From positions 26,639-90,638 of the forward strand of contig JAIXUD010000023.1 in NCBI GenBank assembly GCA_027483645.1: a DNA stretch of 64,000 nt, written 5' to 3'. A program made the position numbers and the translations under genes. Positions 49,154 to 57,800 of this stretch are shown here, piece by piece. Source of the DNA: Sphingobacteriales bacterium. Lineage in GTDB: Bacteria > Bacteroidota > Bacteroidia > Chitinophagales > CAIOSU01. Position 1 is the first letter of the stretch, and the number at the start of each line of letters is the position of its first letter. Below the pieces are notes generated by a model. It ran no database searches and had not been told where the DNA came from. It was given only the letters and a program-made list of their open reading frames with translations.

Positions 49154-51178
49154 CTATGAAATCTTCCTTTTTAAAAGCTGCGCATTAATGGCTACCACTA
49201 TAGTGCTTACACTCATGAGCACCGCTCCAATTGCTGGGCTCAGCATGATGCCCCATGGATACAGCACCCCAGCTGCCAAGGGTATGGCTAATATATTATA
49301 ACCTGCCGCCCACCACAGGTTTTGTAGCATTTTGTTGTAAGTGGCCTTTCCGAAAAAGATAAGGTTGGCAATGTCCTTTGGATTGGAATTAACCAATATA
49401 ATATCAGCGGTTTCTGCCGCTACATCGGTTCCGGAGCCTACTGCTATGCCCACATCGGCTTGTGCCAGTGCTGGGGCATCATTTACACCGTCTCCCGTCA
49501 TAGCTACATACTCCCCTTTCTGCTGAAGCTCCTTTACTTTCTCCAGCTTTTCATGTGGCAATACGTTGGCTAAAAAGCCATCCATTTTTAGCTCTTCGCT
49601 TACTTTCTTGGCCACCTTTTCATTGTCGCCGGTAAGAAGCAAATTCTTGATTCCTGCTTCTTTCAATTGTTGAACTGCCTCGAAAGAACCTTCCCTTATC
49701 TGGTCGGAAAAGGTAAAATATCCAACAACCTCTTTGCCCACCAGCATATACACAACAGTGCCCGTAAGCTCTTCTGCGATTTGGTCAACAGAGATGCCAT
49801 GCTCTTTAAGGTAATTAGGCCCAACTACTTTTACATCCTTGCCTTCAACTACTCCTTCCGTACCTTTTCCCGGCAAATAATTAAACTGTTCCGATTTCGG
49901 TGCGGTAATATTTAGCTCACCCGCCTTGCGCATGATGCCCGTGGCTATGTAATGTTCAGAGTTTTGCTCAATTCCGGATGCAAGCCTGATCAATTCGTTC
50001 TCACTATAATTTGTATTCAACACCTTAATCCCGTTAAGCTGATGCGAGCCTTTGGTGAGTGTGCCTGTCTTGTCAAAGATAATGGTAGTGATTAAACGGG
50101 CATTTTCAAAAGCCGTACGGTTACGGATGAGCAATCCTTTTTGGGCAGAAATGGAAGTGGAGATGGCCACCACCAGTGGCACAGCCAGCCCTAGCGCGTG
50201 CGGGCAAGAAATAACCATCACAGTAACCATCCGTTCCAGTGCAAACACAAACGGAAAGCCAAGCAACAGCCACACGGCCAGCGTAGCCGCACCACCGCCC
50301 AATGCCACAAACGTTAATACTTTCGCCGCGCGGTCGGCAAAGTTTTGTGTTTTCGATTTTACTTTCTGGGCATCGGCTACCAGCTTTACCACTTTGTTTA
50401 GGTAGTTATCTTTGCCTGTGCTGGTTACCTTTATGGTAAGGGAGCCATTACTGTTCACGGCCCCGCCAATTACTTTGCTGCCTTTCTGTTTTTTTACGGG
50501 CTTGCTTTCCCCTGTCAGCATGCTCTCGTCAAGGTAGCTCTCCCCCTCTATCACCATCCCATCCACAGGGATTTTTTCGCCCGGTTTTACTAATATCACA
50601 TCGTCCTTTTGCAATTGGTCCACTCCTACATCTTTCACCGAGCCATTACGCACTATATGAGCAGTAGAGGGCATCATTTTCACCAGCAGCTCCAATGAGC
50701 GGGATGCTCCCATTACCGACTTCATCTCAAAATAATGGCCAATCAGCATCACGTCTATCAACGTTGCCATCTCCCAATAAAAATCCATCCCGGGCAAACC
50801 AAAAGTGATTGCAACACTGTATGCCCACGCAACGGTTATGGCTATGCCAATGAGCGTCATCATACCGATGGCCTTATCTTTTACCTCGTCATACAATCCT
50901 TTCAGAAAAGGATAACCACCATATAGGAAAATAAAGGTAGAAAGGACGGCCAAAACGTATTTATCGCCGGGGAACGTAAACTCAAAACCCATCCACTCCT
51001 GTATCATGTGCGATAGGACCAGCACCGGAATGGTTACGATGATACAAATGATAAACCGCTTCCAAAAGTCGGAAACGTTGTGCCCGGCATGTTTATCGTG
51101 TCCACCGTCACTATGCTCCGCATGGGGTTGGTGAGCATGGGCTTGGTGTGTGTGGTGATTTGAATGTTCCATATGCAT
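49154..51178 (-). CDS. copB: CPH-type P1B-ATPase (CopB class)
   Basis: About 674 residues from the ATG whose complement is 51176-51178; a second ATG is two codons further. The N-terminus is His-rich ([30 protein letters not shown]). The membrane motif is CPH (about residues 325-327, [17 protein letters not shown]), which marks the CopB-type class associated with Cu(II), Cu(I) or Ag export. The other motifs are [13 protein letters not shown] (Asp369), and [15 protein letters not shown]. The nucleotide-binding HP pair of the N-domain is replaced: SEHYIATGI has His-Tyr where His-Pro is typical, a noticeable deviation. It is the first gene of the copper efflux operon. Confidence 0.92.
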   Translation of the reverse strand: MHMEHSNHHTHQAHAHQPHAEHSDGGHDKHAGHNVSDFWKRFIICIIVTIPVLVLSHMIQEWMGFEFTFPGDKYVLAVLSTFIFLYGGYPFLKGLYDEVKDKAIGMMTLIGIAITVAWAYSVAITFGLPGMDFYWEMATLIDVMLIGHYFEMKSVMGASRSLELLVKMMPSTAHIVRNGSVKDVGVDQLQKDDVILVKPGEKIPVDGMVIEGESYLDESMLTGESKPVKKQKGSKVIGGAVNSNGSLTIKVTSTGKDNYLNKVVKLVADAQKVKSKTQNFADRAAKVLTFVALGGGAATLAVWLLLGFPFVFALERMVTVMVISCPHALGLAVPLVVAISTSISAQKGLLIRNRTAFENARLITTIIFDKTGTLTKGSHQLNGIKVLNTNYSENELIRLASGIEQNSEHYIATGIMRKAGELNITAPKSEQFNYLPGKGTEGVVEGKDVKVVGPNYLKEHGISVDQIAEELTGTVVYMLVGKEVVGYFTFSDQIREGSFEAVQQLKEAGIKNLLLTGDNEKVAKKVSEELKMDGFLANVLPHEKLEKVKELQQKGEYVAMTGDGVNDAPALAQADVGIAVGSGTDVAAETADIILVNSNPKDIANLIFFGKATYNKMLQNLWWAAGYNILAIPLAAGVLYPWGIMLSPAIGAVLMSVSTIVVAINAQLLKRKIS

Positions 51179-51285
51179 AATCTTTATAGTTCTAAGCAGA
51201 TAATTCCTTAGCAACTGTTAATTCTCATGGCAAAATTTAGTGTTGTCACTTGTTAGGTGCCAGTACAACAATTTAAACTGAAAAA

Positions 51286-51939
51286 TTAAGCCTCTTTTGC
51301 AACCTTGTAATAACTAAAAGTACCTATCATGGTATTAATAAAGTCCACTTCTGCTGCTACCGGAAACCCTGCCTTGCGGATAAAGTCGGGCATTAGCCCT
51401 TTAACATTATCATTGGTTGTCTTAAACCCATCCAGTAATTGGACGAGGTAAAACGCCGTGCGCATGTGTCGGTTCTTGGCTTTGCCCCAATCCGCTATAA
51501 TCAATTTGCCGTTTGGCTTCAAAACGCGGTGAAGCTCTATTAGGGCAGTGGTTTTCGTTGGCGCATCAAGCTGATGGAAAACGAGAGAACTATAAACCTT
51601 ATCAAACGAGCTGTCGGCAAATGGCAGGATTTTCCCATCATAAAGATGCAAAGGCAACTCTATTTGGTACTTGGCCAACTTATGCTCGGCAATGGCTAAT
51701 ATTTTGGGATCAATGTCTACACCCTCTAAAATTACCTGTCCCTGCTTTTGTTTAAGCAACACCAGATTTGCGGCTGTACCAAAACCAAACTCCAAAATAT
51801 GTTCACCAGGTTGTGGATCCACCCAGTCAGCCAACTTCTCTCGAAACTTGCTTTCGGGCATAGTCAGCTTTATGGCAAAATCATAATAATCACTCAGGAA
51901 GTCATAGCCTAATGCTGGGATGTATTTTTGATTTTCCAT
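51286..51939 (-). CDS. Class I SAM-dependent methyltransferase
   Basis: About 217 residues from the ATG whose complement is 51937-51939 (MENQKYIPALGYDFLS). A frame continues to 52056 but adds a hydrophobic leader that I think is not used. The SAM-binding motif is HILEFGFGTAANLVLL, then EGVDIDPKILAIAEHKL, PFADSSFDKVYSSLVFHQL and HRVLKPNGKLIIADWG. It belongs to the Ubi/COQ-like methyltransferase group. Similar proteins sit next to metal-resistance genes and are sometimes annotated as arsenite or phospholipid-type methyltransferases; no Cys triad for arsenic is visible, so the substrate is open. It is 107 bp upstream of copB on the same strand. Confidence 0.8.
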   Translation of the reverse strand: MENQKYIPALGYDFLSDYYDFAIKLTMPESKFREKLADWVDPQPGEHILEFGFGTAANLVLLKQKQGQVILEGVDIDPKILAIAEHKLAKYQIELPLHLYDGKILPFADSSFDKVYSSLVFHQLDAPTKTTALIELHRVLKPNGKLIIADWGKAKNRHMRTAFYLVQLLDGFKTTNDNVKGLMPDFIRKAGFPVAAEVDFINTMIGTFSYYKVAKEA

Positions 51940-52130
51940 GCCTTTCAATTGTTTCAAGTTTTGCGTTATAGCAAAGTCATGATACTTGTTATCGAAGCCG
52001 TTTTTGGGCAGTAATAGCTGCCATATTATGGAAGCTACTACTACCCACACTGACATTACAAAATTGCATTGGTTAGCGCTGTAAAGCTTTATACTATTTT
52101 GGCTTTTATTTACATTATTTACTGTTCGCG

Positions 52131-52484
52131 TTACTTCCTCATTGGCCTATCATACTGGCAGCAGCCGGGGAGACTGTTGTAAACATCGTCCGGTGCTGTA
52201 AACTTATCGCTGTCATATCCCACATCAGCAATGCGTTTCAACACATCATCCAATGTTGTTTGGGTGCTATCATAGCTTATGACAGCCATCTTACTGTCCA
52301 CATCCCATTGGGCACTAGCTTGCTTTTTTACAAATGCAGCAGTCTCAATGGTTTTTTTACACATGCCGCAGTTGCCATAAATTTTTACCGTTTCAGATTT
52401 ACTGTTATTGATTTGAGCTTGGCAGCTGGTAAGAACAGGTATCAACATTGCTGTAAGTAGTACGAGATTGATATATGATTTCAT
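52131..52484 (-). CDS. HMA-domain lipoprotein (periplasmic copper-binding), copy 2
   Basis: 117 residues. A lipoprotein signal (INLVLLTAMLIPVLTSC) is followed by ETVKIYGNCGMCKKTIETAAF, an identical GNCGMC metal site to that of the gene at 35.6 kb, and SYDSTQTTLDDVLKRIADVGYDSDKFTAPDDVYNSLPGCCQYD. The last segment matches the C-terminus of copy 1 (LPGCCQY). The pair are clearly relatives, each next to a different copper module. It is upstream of the YncE-like gene and on the same strand. Role is likely Cu(I)/Ag(I) binding in the envelope. Confidence 0.88.
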   Translation of the reverse strand: MKSYINLVLLTAMLIPVLTSCQAQINNSKSETVKIYGNCGMCKKTIETAAFVKKQASAQWDVDSKMAVISYDSTQTTLDDVLKRIADVGYDSDKFTAPDDVYNSLPGCCQYDRPMRK

Positions 52485-52511
52485 GTTATCGAATTTAGTT
52501 TTTGAATAAAT

Positions 52512-53564
52512 TTATTGATTGGTTACGATGCCATTCGGTTTTTCACCCACGTTAATTGTTTTAACAACGGCATGATTGGCCACATTAATAACCGAAACCG
52601 TGTTGGCTCCTTGGTTGGTTACATAGGCTATGCTACCGTTTTCAGCAAAAGCAATCGCATGTGCATCGGCACCTGTGGTTATGTTACCCGCAAGTGTCCA
52701 AACACCACCTGTAAAAACATAGTATTTTACTTGACCGTTGGTTGCATCCGACACCCACAATTCGCTATTGCTGCTATTATATGCTGCATAACCCGGTTTG
52801 AAGCCGAGGGCTATAGTGGCGGTAACCGTTCTTATATTGACGTCAATTTCCGAAATGGTTTGATCGGTTTCATTGTCGACATACATTTTGCCATTGCTAG
52901 CTGGCCAAGCACCCACTGGATCTTCGCCTACTGCAATAGTAGCCAATACTGTTTTATCCACAGGGTTTATTACTGATACAGTTGCATCCATAGTATTGGC
53001 AACAAATACCATTGAGCCGTCGACTGAAAAGGTAACTTCTGAAGGCATACGGCCTACATTTATGGTGCTCGCCAAAGACCAATCATTTGCATTGTAGATC
53101 AGCACGGTGCCCTGTGTTTCGTTTCCCTGGGGCACCCAAAGCTCGGTTCCGCTCGGGTTGAAAACGGCATTGTGCGGTAACTCAGCCACCGCTATCTCCT
53201 TATCAATCATGCCTGTTACGGCATCAATTATTTGTATTTTTTGGCCCGCTACGCTGCCACCGTGGCCTCCGTGCCCGCCACTTAGGTCTGTACCTGTAAT
53301 GGCAACGGCCAATTTTGATTTAAGGGGTGAAATATAAATATGATGCGGGAAAGTAGCACCGTTAAGGCTTATGGTTTCTGTAACGGTATTATCTGACAAT
53401 CGGATAACAGATATGGTATTGGACGCACCATTTACCACATAAGCGGCAGGGTAATCTATATTGGCCATGTTCATGCCATCGTGGTCTTTGCTACAAGAAG
53501 TAGCAGCAACTATTGTTATGCCAACTATGATTGCTGTAATGATAGATAAGGTATCGCGATTCAT
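52512..53564 (-). CDS. YncE-like beta-propeller lipoprotein
   Basis: 350 residues from the ATG whose complement is 53562-53564 (MNRDTLSIITAIIVG); a longer frame is not needed. The lipoprotein signal ends in VAATSC. The body is a seven-bladed beta-propeller of the YncE/YVTN type: YVVNGASNTISVIRLSDN, then four or five blades with VFVANTMDATVSVINPVDKT and YVTNQGANTVSVINVANHAVVKTINVG. A His/Asp/Gly-rich stretch (GTDLSGGHGGHGGSVAG) sits in a loop. Proteins of this fold bind metals or other ligands; in this copper module a copper-binding or sensing role is possible. The gene is the first after the HYC_CC_PP-type gene on the same strand. Confidence 0.8.
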   Translation of the reverse strand: MNRDTLSIITAIIVGITIVAATSCSKDHDGMNMANIDYPAAYVVNGASNTISVIRLSDNTVTETISLNGATFPHHIYISPLKSKLAVAITGTDLSGGHGGHGGSVAGQKIQIIDAVTGMIDKEIAVAELPHNAVFNPSGTELWVPQGNETQGTVLIYNANDWSLASTINVGRMPSEVTFSVDGSMVFVANTMDATVSVINPVDKTVLATIAVGEDPVGAWPASNGKMYVDNETDQTISEIDVNIRTVTATIALGFKPGYAAYNSSNSELWVSDATNGQVKYYVFTGGVWTLAGNITTGADAHAIAFAENGSIAYVTNQGANTVSVINVANHAVVKTINVGEKPNGIVTNQ

Positions 53565-53657
53565 AATTAATTTTTTAGAATAGTATAATTGGAGAATAAA
53601 CAGCATTAACCGAGCACTTAGGTCAGTGTCGGTGGAAAGATAAAAAACATTAAAATT

Positions 53658-54044
53658 TCAGATTCGGAATACCGCGTTCCTGAGGTAAATCCGCGGCTCT
53701 AGCGCATTGGGGGGCTTAGTGTTATCACTATTTGCACTCACCAATAAAGTTGGCGGGGCCAAAACGGTGGAAACAAAAGAGGGGAGAAATAAGCGGGTAA
53801 TGCTTTCAGTATTTGATACAACTTCGGGTACCTTGTATTGGTCTTCGGCTATTTGAAAAGTTACTTCCTTGTCCTGACAGCACCCTTTGCTGCTTTCCTT
53901 GCCAGCACAGCCACACTTTTTACTATTGCTAAACAAAACTGAAACCGATGCAACCTCGTTTCCGCAATAATGCACGGAAACATTGATACCTATGGATAGT
54001 ATCAAGTAAAAAACCAGCAATATTTTTATGAGGAATGGTTTCAT
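53658..54044 (-). CDS. HYC_CC_PP-type small exported protein, copy 2
   Basis: 128 residues. A hydrophobic signal (IKILLVFYLILSIGINVSV) is followed by HYCGNE, KKCGCAGKESSKGCCQDKEVTF, the later NTKPPNALEPRIYLRNAVFRI. The H-Y-C, C-C and P-P landmarks that name the family are all in order. It has the same order as the protein at 35.2 kb. It is the first gene of the copper efflux cluster as read on the minus strand, with the YncE-like gene 93 bp downstream. Function unknown; metal binding in the envelope is likely from the Cys/His content. Confidence 0.78.
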   Translation of the reverse strand: MKPFLIKILLVFYLILSIGINVSVHYCGNEVASVSVLFSNSKKCGCAGKESSKGCCQDKEVTFQIAEDQYKVPEVVSNTESITRLFLPSFVSTVLAPPTLLVSANSDNTKPPNALEPRIYLRNAVFRI

Positions 54045-54185
54045 TTCTTTGCAACACTAATCTACCTAAAAAAGTTGTTAGTTTCTATGCTGGGGATTTG
54101 GATTTGTATAATGAAGGCAAATTACCACTTAAAAGGCCTGCTGACGATCACCAGCAAACTGGCAAGCTGCTAGTGGAGTAAGCCC

Positions 54186-54209
54186 ACTTCTGTCAAAACC
54201 GACAGAGGT
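54186..54209. repeat. 9-6-9 palindromic site P16 (rightmost)
   Basis: Left arm ACTTCTGTC, spacer AAAACC, right arm GACAGAGGT followed by TGAACC. It is the last site; none is seen in the 9.8 kb to its right or in the first 9.6 kb of the window. Confidence 0.8.
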
Positions 54210-54450
54210 TGAACCCACAATTTTTGCACGTTCGCACTGGCTTACATGCGCTTTTACATGCGCTTTCAGCCTTCATCAGTTACCCGTTGTTGTGCGCTAC
54301 TTTACAATTGGGGGTTCAAAAACGCAAGTACAGCAAGCTTTTACGCATGATAGTGTAAGATACTGTGCGCTACCTTATGTGGCCGTGCGACCCCGCCGCG
54401 TTCACCAAAAAACATCTACCCTCAAAGTAGACGATCGTGGGTTCGAACGG

Positions 54451-54491
54451 CGCAGCCCTCACGAAGTAACTGCGCAGCCCTCACGAAGTAA
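54451..54491 (+). repeat. Short tandem repeat, 22-bp period
   Basis: CGCAGCCCTCACGAAGTAA occurs at 54451-54469 and again at 54473-54491. It lies next to the T-loop-like GTTCGAA and may be debris of a tRNA or of an integration site. Confidence 0.5.
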
Positions 54492-54513
54492 TCCCGTCGC
54501 GTCCACACACCCC

Positions 54514-54545
54514 ATCCCCACCGCAACGCTTTGGGGATTTTTTGT
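54514..54545 (+). terminator. Hairpin with T-run in the boundary region
   Basis: ATCCCC pairs with GGGGAT around a 13-nt loop, followed by TTTTTTGTGG. No plus-strand gene precedes it, so it could be the remnant end of a lost transcript such as a tRNA. Confidence 0.4.
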
Positions 54546-54788
54546 GGGTTGACCCGTTGGGAATTCTGAATGCTTTGATACCTGCATCAGGTATCCCAGA
54601 AGTCGGTAACCTGAATAGGTGCGATGATGCTAATGATTATGGGTATGCACACGGTTTGAATGGCGCAGATGCTCTCACAATGCTTTATGGAAGTGCCAAA
54701 CAAGGCCACATTGTCCAAGCCTCTAACTTGTACATTATATTGGTTGTAACGATCGGGCTTACAGGATTTTGTCATCTCAATGCCACAT

Positions 54789-54826
54789 AAAAAAGCGACA
54801 CCCAGTTTCCTAGGTGTCGCTTTTTT
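54789..54826 (-). terminator. Strong intrinsic terminator of the T9SS protein gene
   Basis: A 14-bp stem (AAAAAAGCGACACC / GGTGTCGCTTTTTT) with a 10-nt loop and an A-run on one side and a T-run on the other. It can work in both directions and lies 28 bp beyond the stop at 54855. Confidence 0.85.
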
Positions 54827-54854
54827 TATTAACCCAATTACGGGTATTGAATGG

Positions 54855-57800
54855 TTACTTCACGCGAAGCAATTTCTCCATGTACGTGTCTGAACCTTTG
54901 CGCAACTCTATCACATAAAAACCTTCCGCCAAGTTGCCGTCAGTTTCAATGGTGTAAGTATTTAAGCCATAGTTTACGGCAACTTGTGCAGTAAATATAG
55001 TTTGGCCTAAAAGGTTGTACATGGTTATAGTTACAGGCTCGCTGTTTATAGCAGTAAACTCAATATTCACATTGCCTTGGAAAGGATTTGGATAAATCGA
55101 GCCAACTTCAATACCTGCTAGCGTGCCCACACCAGGGGTGCAACCTCCTACATTACTTACTACTATAGCTTTAGTGGCAGTATCGCTGCAGCCTTCAGCA
55201 TCGGTATAATTGTACGTTATGGTATAAGTACCTAAGCCAACGGTGGTAGGGTCAAAAACACCTGCAACTACACCTGGGCCTGTAAACGTACCGCCAGCAG
55301 GGCTAGCAGTTAGCGTTACCGCTATCTGTGATATACAGATAGTATCACCTGTAGTAATATTGAGCACTGGTAATTGGTTTACTGCTACCGTTACCGTATC
55401 AGTACCCACGCAACCAAACTGGTCGGTAGTGGTAACGGTATAGTCCGAAGTGGTAGTTGGGCTTACTGTAATATTCGTAGTAGTTTCTGTAGTATTCCAT
55501 ACATAACTTACGCCACCAGAAGCCACCAGTTGGGCACTATCGCCAGCGCAAATTTCATCATCGGCACCAGCATTACCGCTTGGCAAGTTGCGCACTACCA
55601 ATTCTACCGTATCAGCTCCTACACAACCAAATTGGTCAGTAGTGGTAACGGTATAGTCCGAAGTGGTAGTTGGGCTTACGGTAATGTTCGCAGTAGTTTC
55701 TGTCGTATTCCATACATAACTTACGCCACCAGTAGCCACCAGTTGGGCACTATCGCCAGCGCAAATTTCATCATCGGCACCAGCATTACCGGTTGGTAAG
55801 CTTCGCACTACCAGTGCTACCGTATCTTCATTAATACAACCATTTGCATCTGTACCAGTTACACTGTAAGTACCTGCATCAGTTACTGTTATTGTAGGCG
55901 TAATGGCTGCTGTACTCCATACATAATCTATAGCACCTACAGCACCAAACACTACCGATTCGCCATCGCATACTGCAGTATCGTTCCCGATTGTAACATT
56001 TGGCAATTGATTAACAATAACAGTTGCCTGGCCAAGAGTACCTGCACAACCAAACGCATCAGTTACGGTAAGGCTATAAGTGGTAGTAGATGCAGGGCTA
56101 ACATTGATAGTTTGGGTACTTAATCCGCCCGTCCATACCCATGCTACGCCGTTTTGGGCAGTAAGGCTGGCTGTTTCGCCAGCACAGATGGTATCATCTG
56201 CACCTGCGTCGCTTTGAGTATCGCTGATAAAAGCAACTACTTCTTGCGCAGGGCTAGAGCAACCCTGCAAGCGCAACACCCAATCATAGAACCAGTAATA
56301 ACTGGTAGTGGTGATGGTAGTAAAGGCAGATTTACCAGAAGTAATTGACAAGCCACCGCTAGGAGATGTGTAAGGGAATGAATTAGAAGGTATTCCACTG
56401 TCTCTAATCAAATCGGTAAGCCCTGTATAAGTATGGATACCAATATTGTACCTACCCGGTTGAACTAGCCAACCCACATATATTTGAACTGGTGTGCTAA
56501 GGCCTGTACCAGAAACAAACGATGACGTGGTGGTATCAACGCGGCTATTTCCATTGTTCAAATTATAATAAGCCAACGAAATGGTGCCTGATCCCTCTGG
56601 ATAGATGGTAACAGAGTCAATAAAGGTAGGCGCAAACACCTCAAATTCTAACCCCCAGCCTGAGCCTTGGTTTGTAGTGAGCAAGAAACCCGTTGAGCTG
56701 GTTGCAGCAGACCTTCCAACTCTTTCAAATGAACCTTCCGTACCTACCACGTAATAGGTTTGGGTACTGGCAAGGGTAGGGGTAAATAATACATCACCAG
56801 AACCGACAGAATTGGTTAAGTTGGCATCATCAAACCATTCCAAATCAATAAAAGTACCAAAATCGGCAGTAAGTTCAAGCACATCGCCTACACAACCAGT
56901 ATCTCCAACTGCAACAGGTGCAGAAGGTATAGCTAATACTTCAACAACAGCGCTTAAGGTATCGTTTTGCGGAAATTGGTCGGAAGCTAATAGATGCTCG
57001 GCAAACAAATTCAAGGTGCCACCAGCATACGTGTTGATATTGCCCACCGTTATGGTATCGAAAGTTTGAGGAGCTATTGGGCCTGCATAAGTAGCAGATA
57101 AAGTTTGTGTAATAGCACCTGTAACAGCTACCTGAACATCGAAATTACTTTGCGCAGCTGTACCAAAGTTGTATAGTACTACCGTAACCGCTGTGCTACT
57201 ATCGCCGCAGGCATTTCCGCTTGGAGAAATAATATTGGTAACAGCCACATTACTGGTAAACGGTAAATATTCATCAGCACCAATATCAACTGTTGTGGAT
57301 GGGGACAATGGGCGGCTATCGCCATCAATATCTATTATTACCCCTGCGGTATTATCTCCTACATCGTTAGGCAAGGTACCTAGTATGTGCAAGTCGTTGT
57401 TGCTTACAAAAACCGGATCTCCTTCTAATGAATTTTGATTCAAAGCTGGGTAGGCTGTTTGCCAAGCCACTAAAGTAGCATAGTCGAAGGCAGTAGTTGT
57501 ACCACCATATTTTATCAACAAGGTAGCGCTTCCGCTCTCGTATATATTATTATCAACATCCACATGGTTACTGGTAGCAATAGCAACCCCATCTTCAAAA
57601 GCATAATCGTTTGGTGATGAGAAGATGTTGTTGCGTATATCCATACGGGTAGTACCTGTGGTAAGGAAAACTGCAGGGTTGCCCACCACGGTGTTGTGGA
57701 ATACATCCACATGCGATGCATCAACAAAATCGATACCCATATCGGTAACACTACGTACCATATTGTTTACAACACGGGCACGGCGTGAGCTATCCGCAGT

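Larger units (their letters stand above)
54045..54854. other. Island-chromosome boundary region, no gene
   Basis: It holds site P16 (54186-54209), a short tandem repeat, a hairpin with a T-run near 54514 and a strong terminator at 54789. The open frame at 54542-54790 has no start context, no known match and looks like decayed coding sequence. A TTCGAA-type T-loop-like string at 54441 does not fold into a tRNA. Confidence 0.6.

Noticed and set aside
9625..54209. The palindromes as integron attC sites
   Set aside because: At 24-28 bp they are shorter than attC sites, the R and L boxes (RYYYAAC/GTTRRRY) are matched only by chance in a few copies, genes between them lie in both orientations and no IntI-type integrase is present. 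The fixed 6-bp spacer fits dif-like sites better.
9625..54209. The palindromes as simple intrinsic terminators
   Set aside because: Many are not at 3' ends, none is followed by a clear T-run, and several lie in pairs without a gene between. Real terminators in the same window look different (29489, 54789, 11155).
54441..54500. tRNA gene
   Set aside because: The GGGTTCGAAC string resembles a T-loop, but the flanking bases do not form a T-stem, and no acceptor, D or anticodon arms are seen.
54542..54790. Small protein gene on the plus strand
   Set aside because: It lacks start context and protein-like features and ends inside the terminator region; codon choice is not like the neighbours. Probably decayed sequence.
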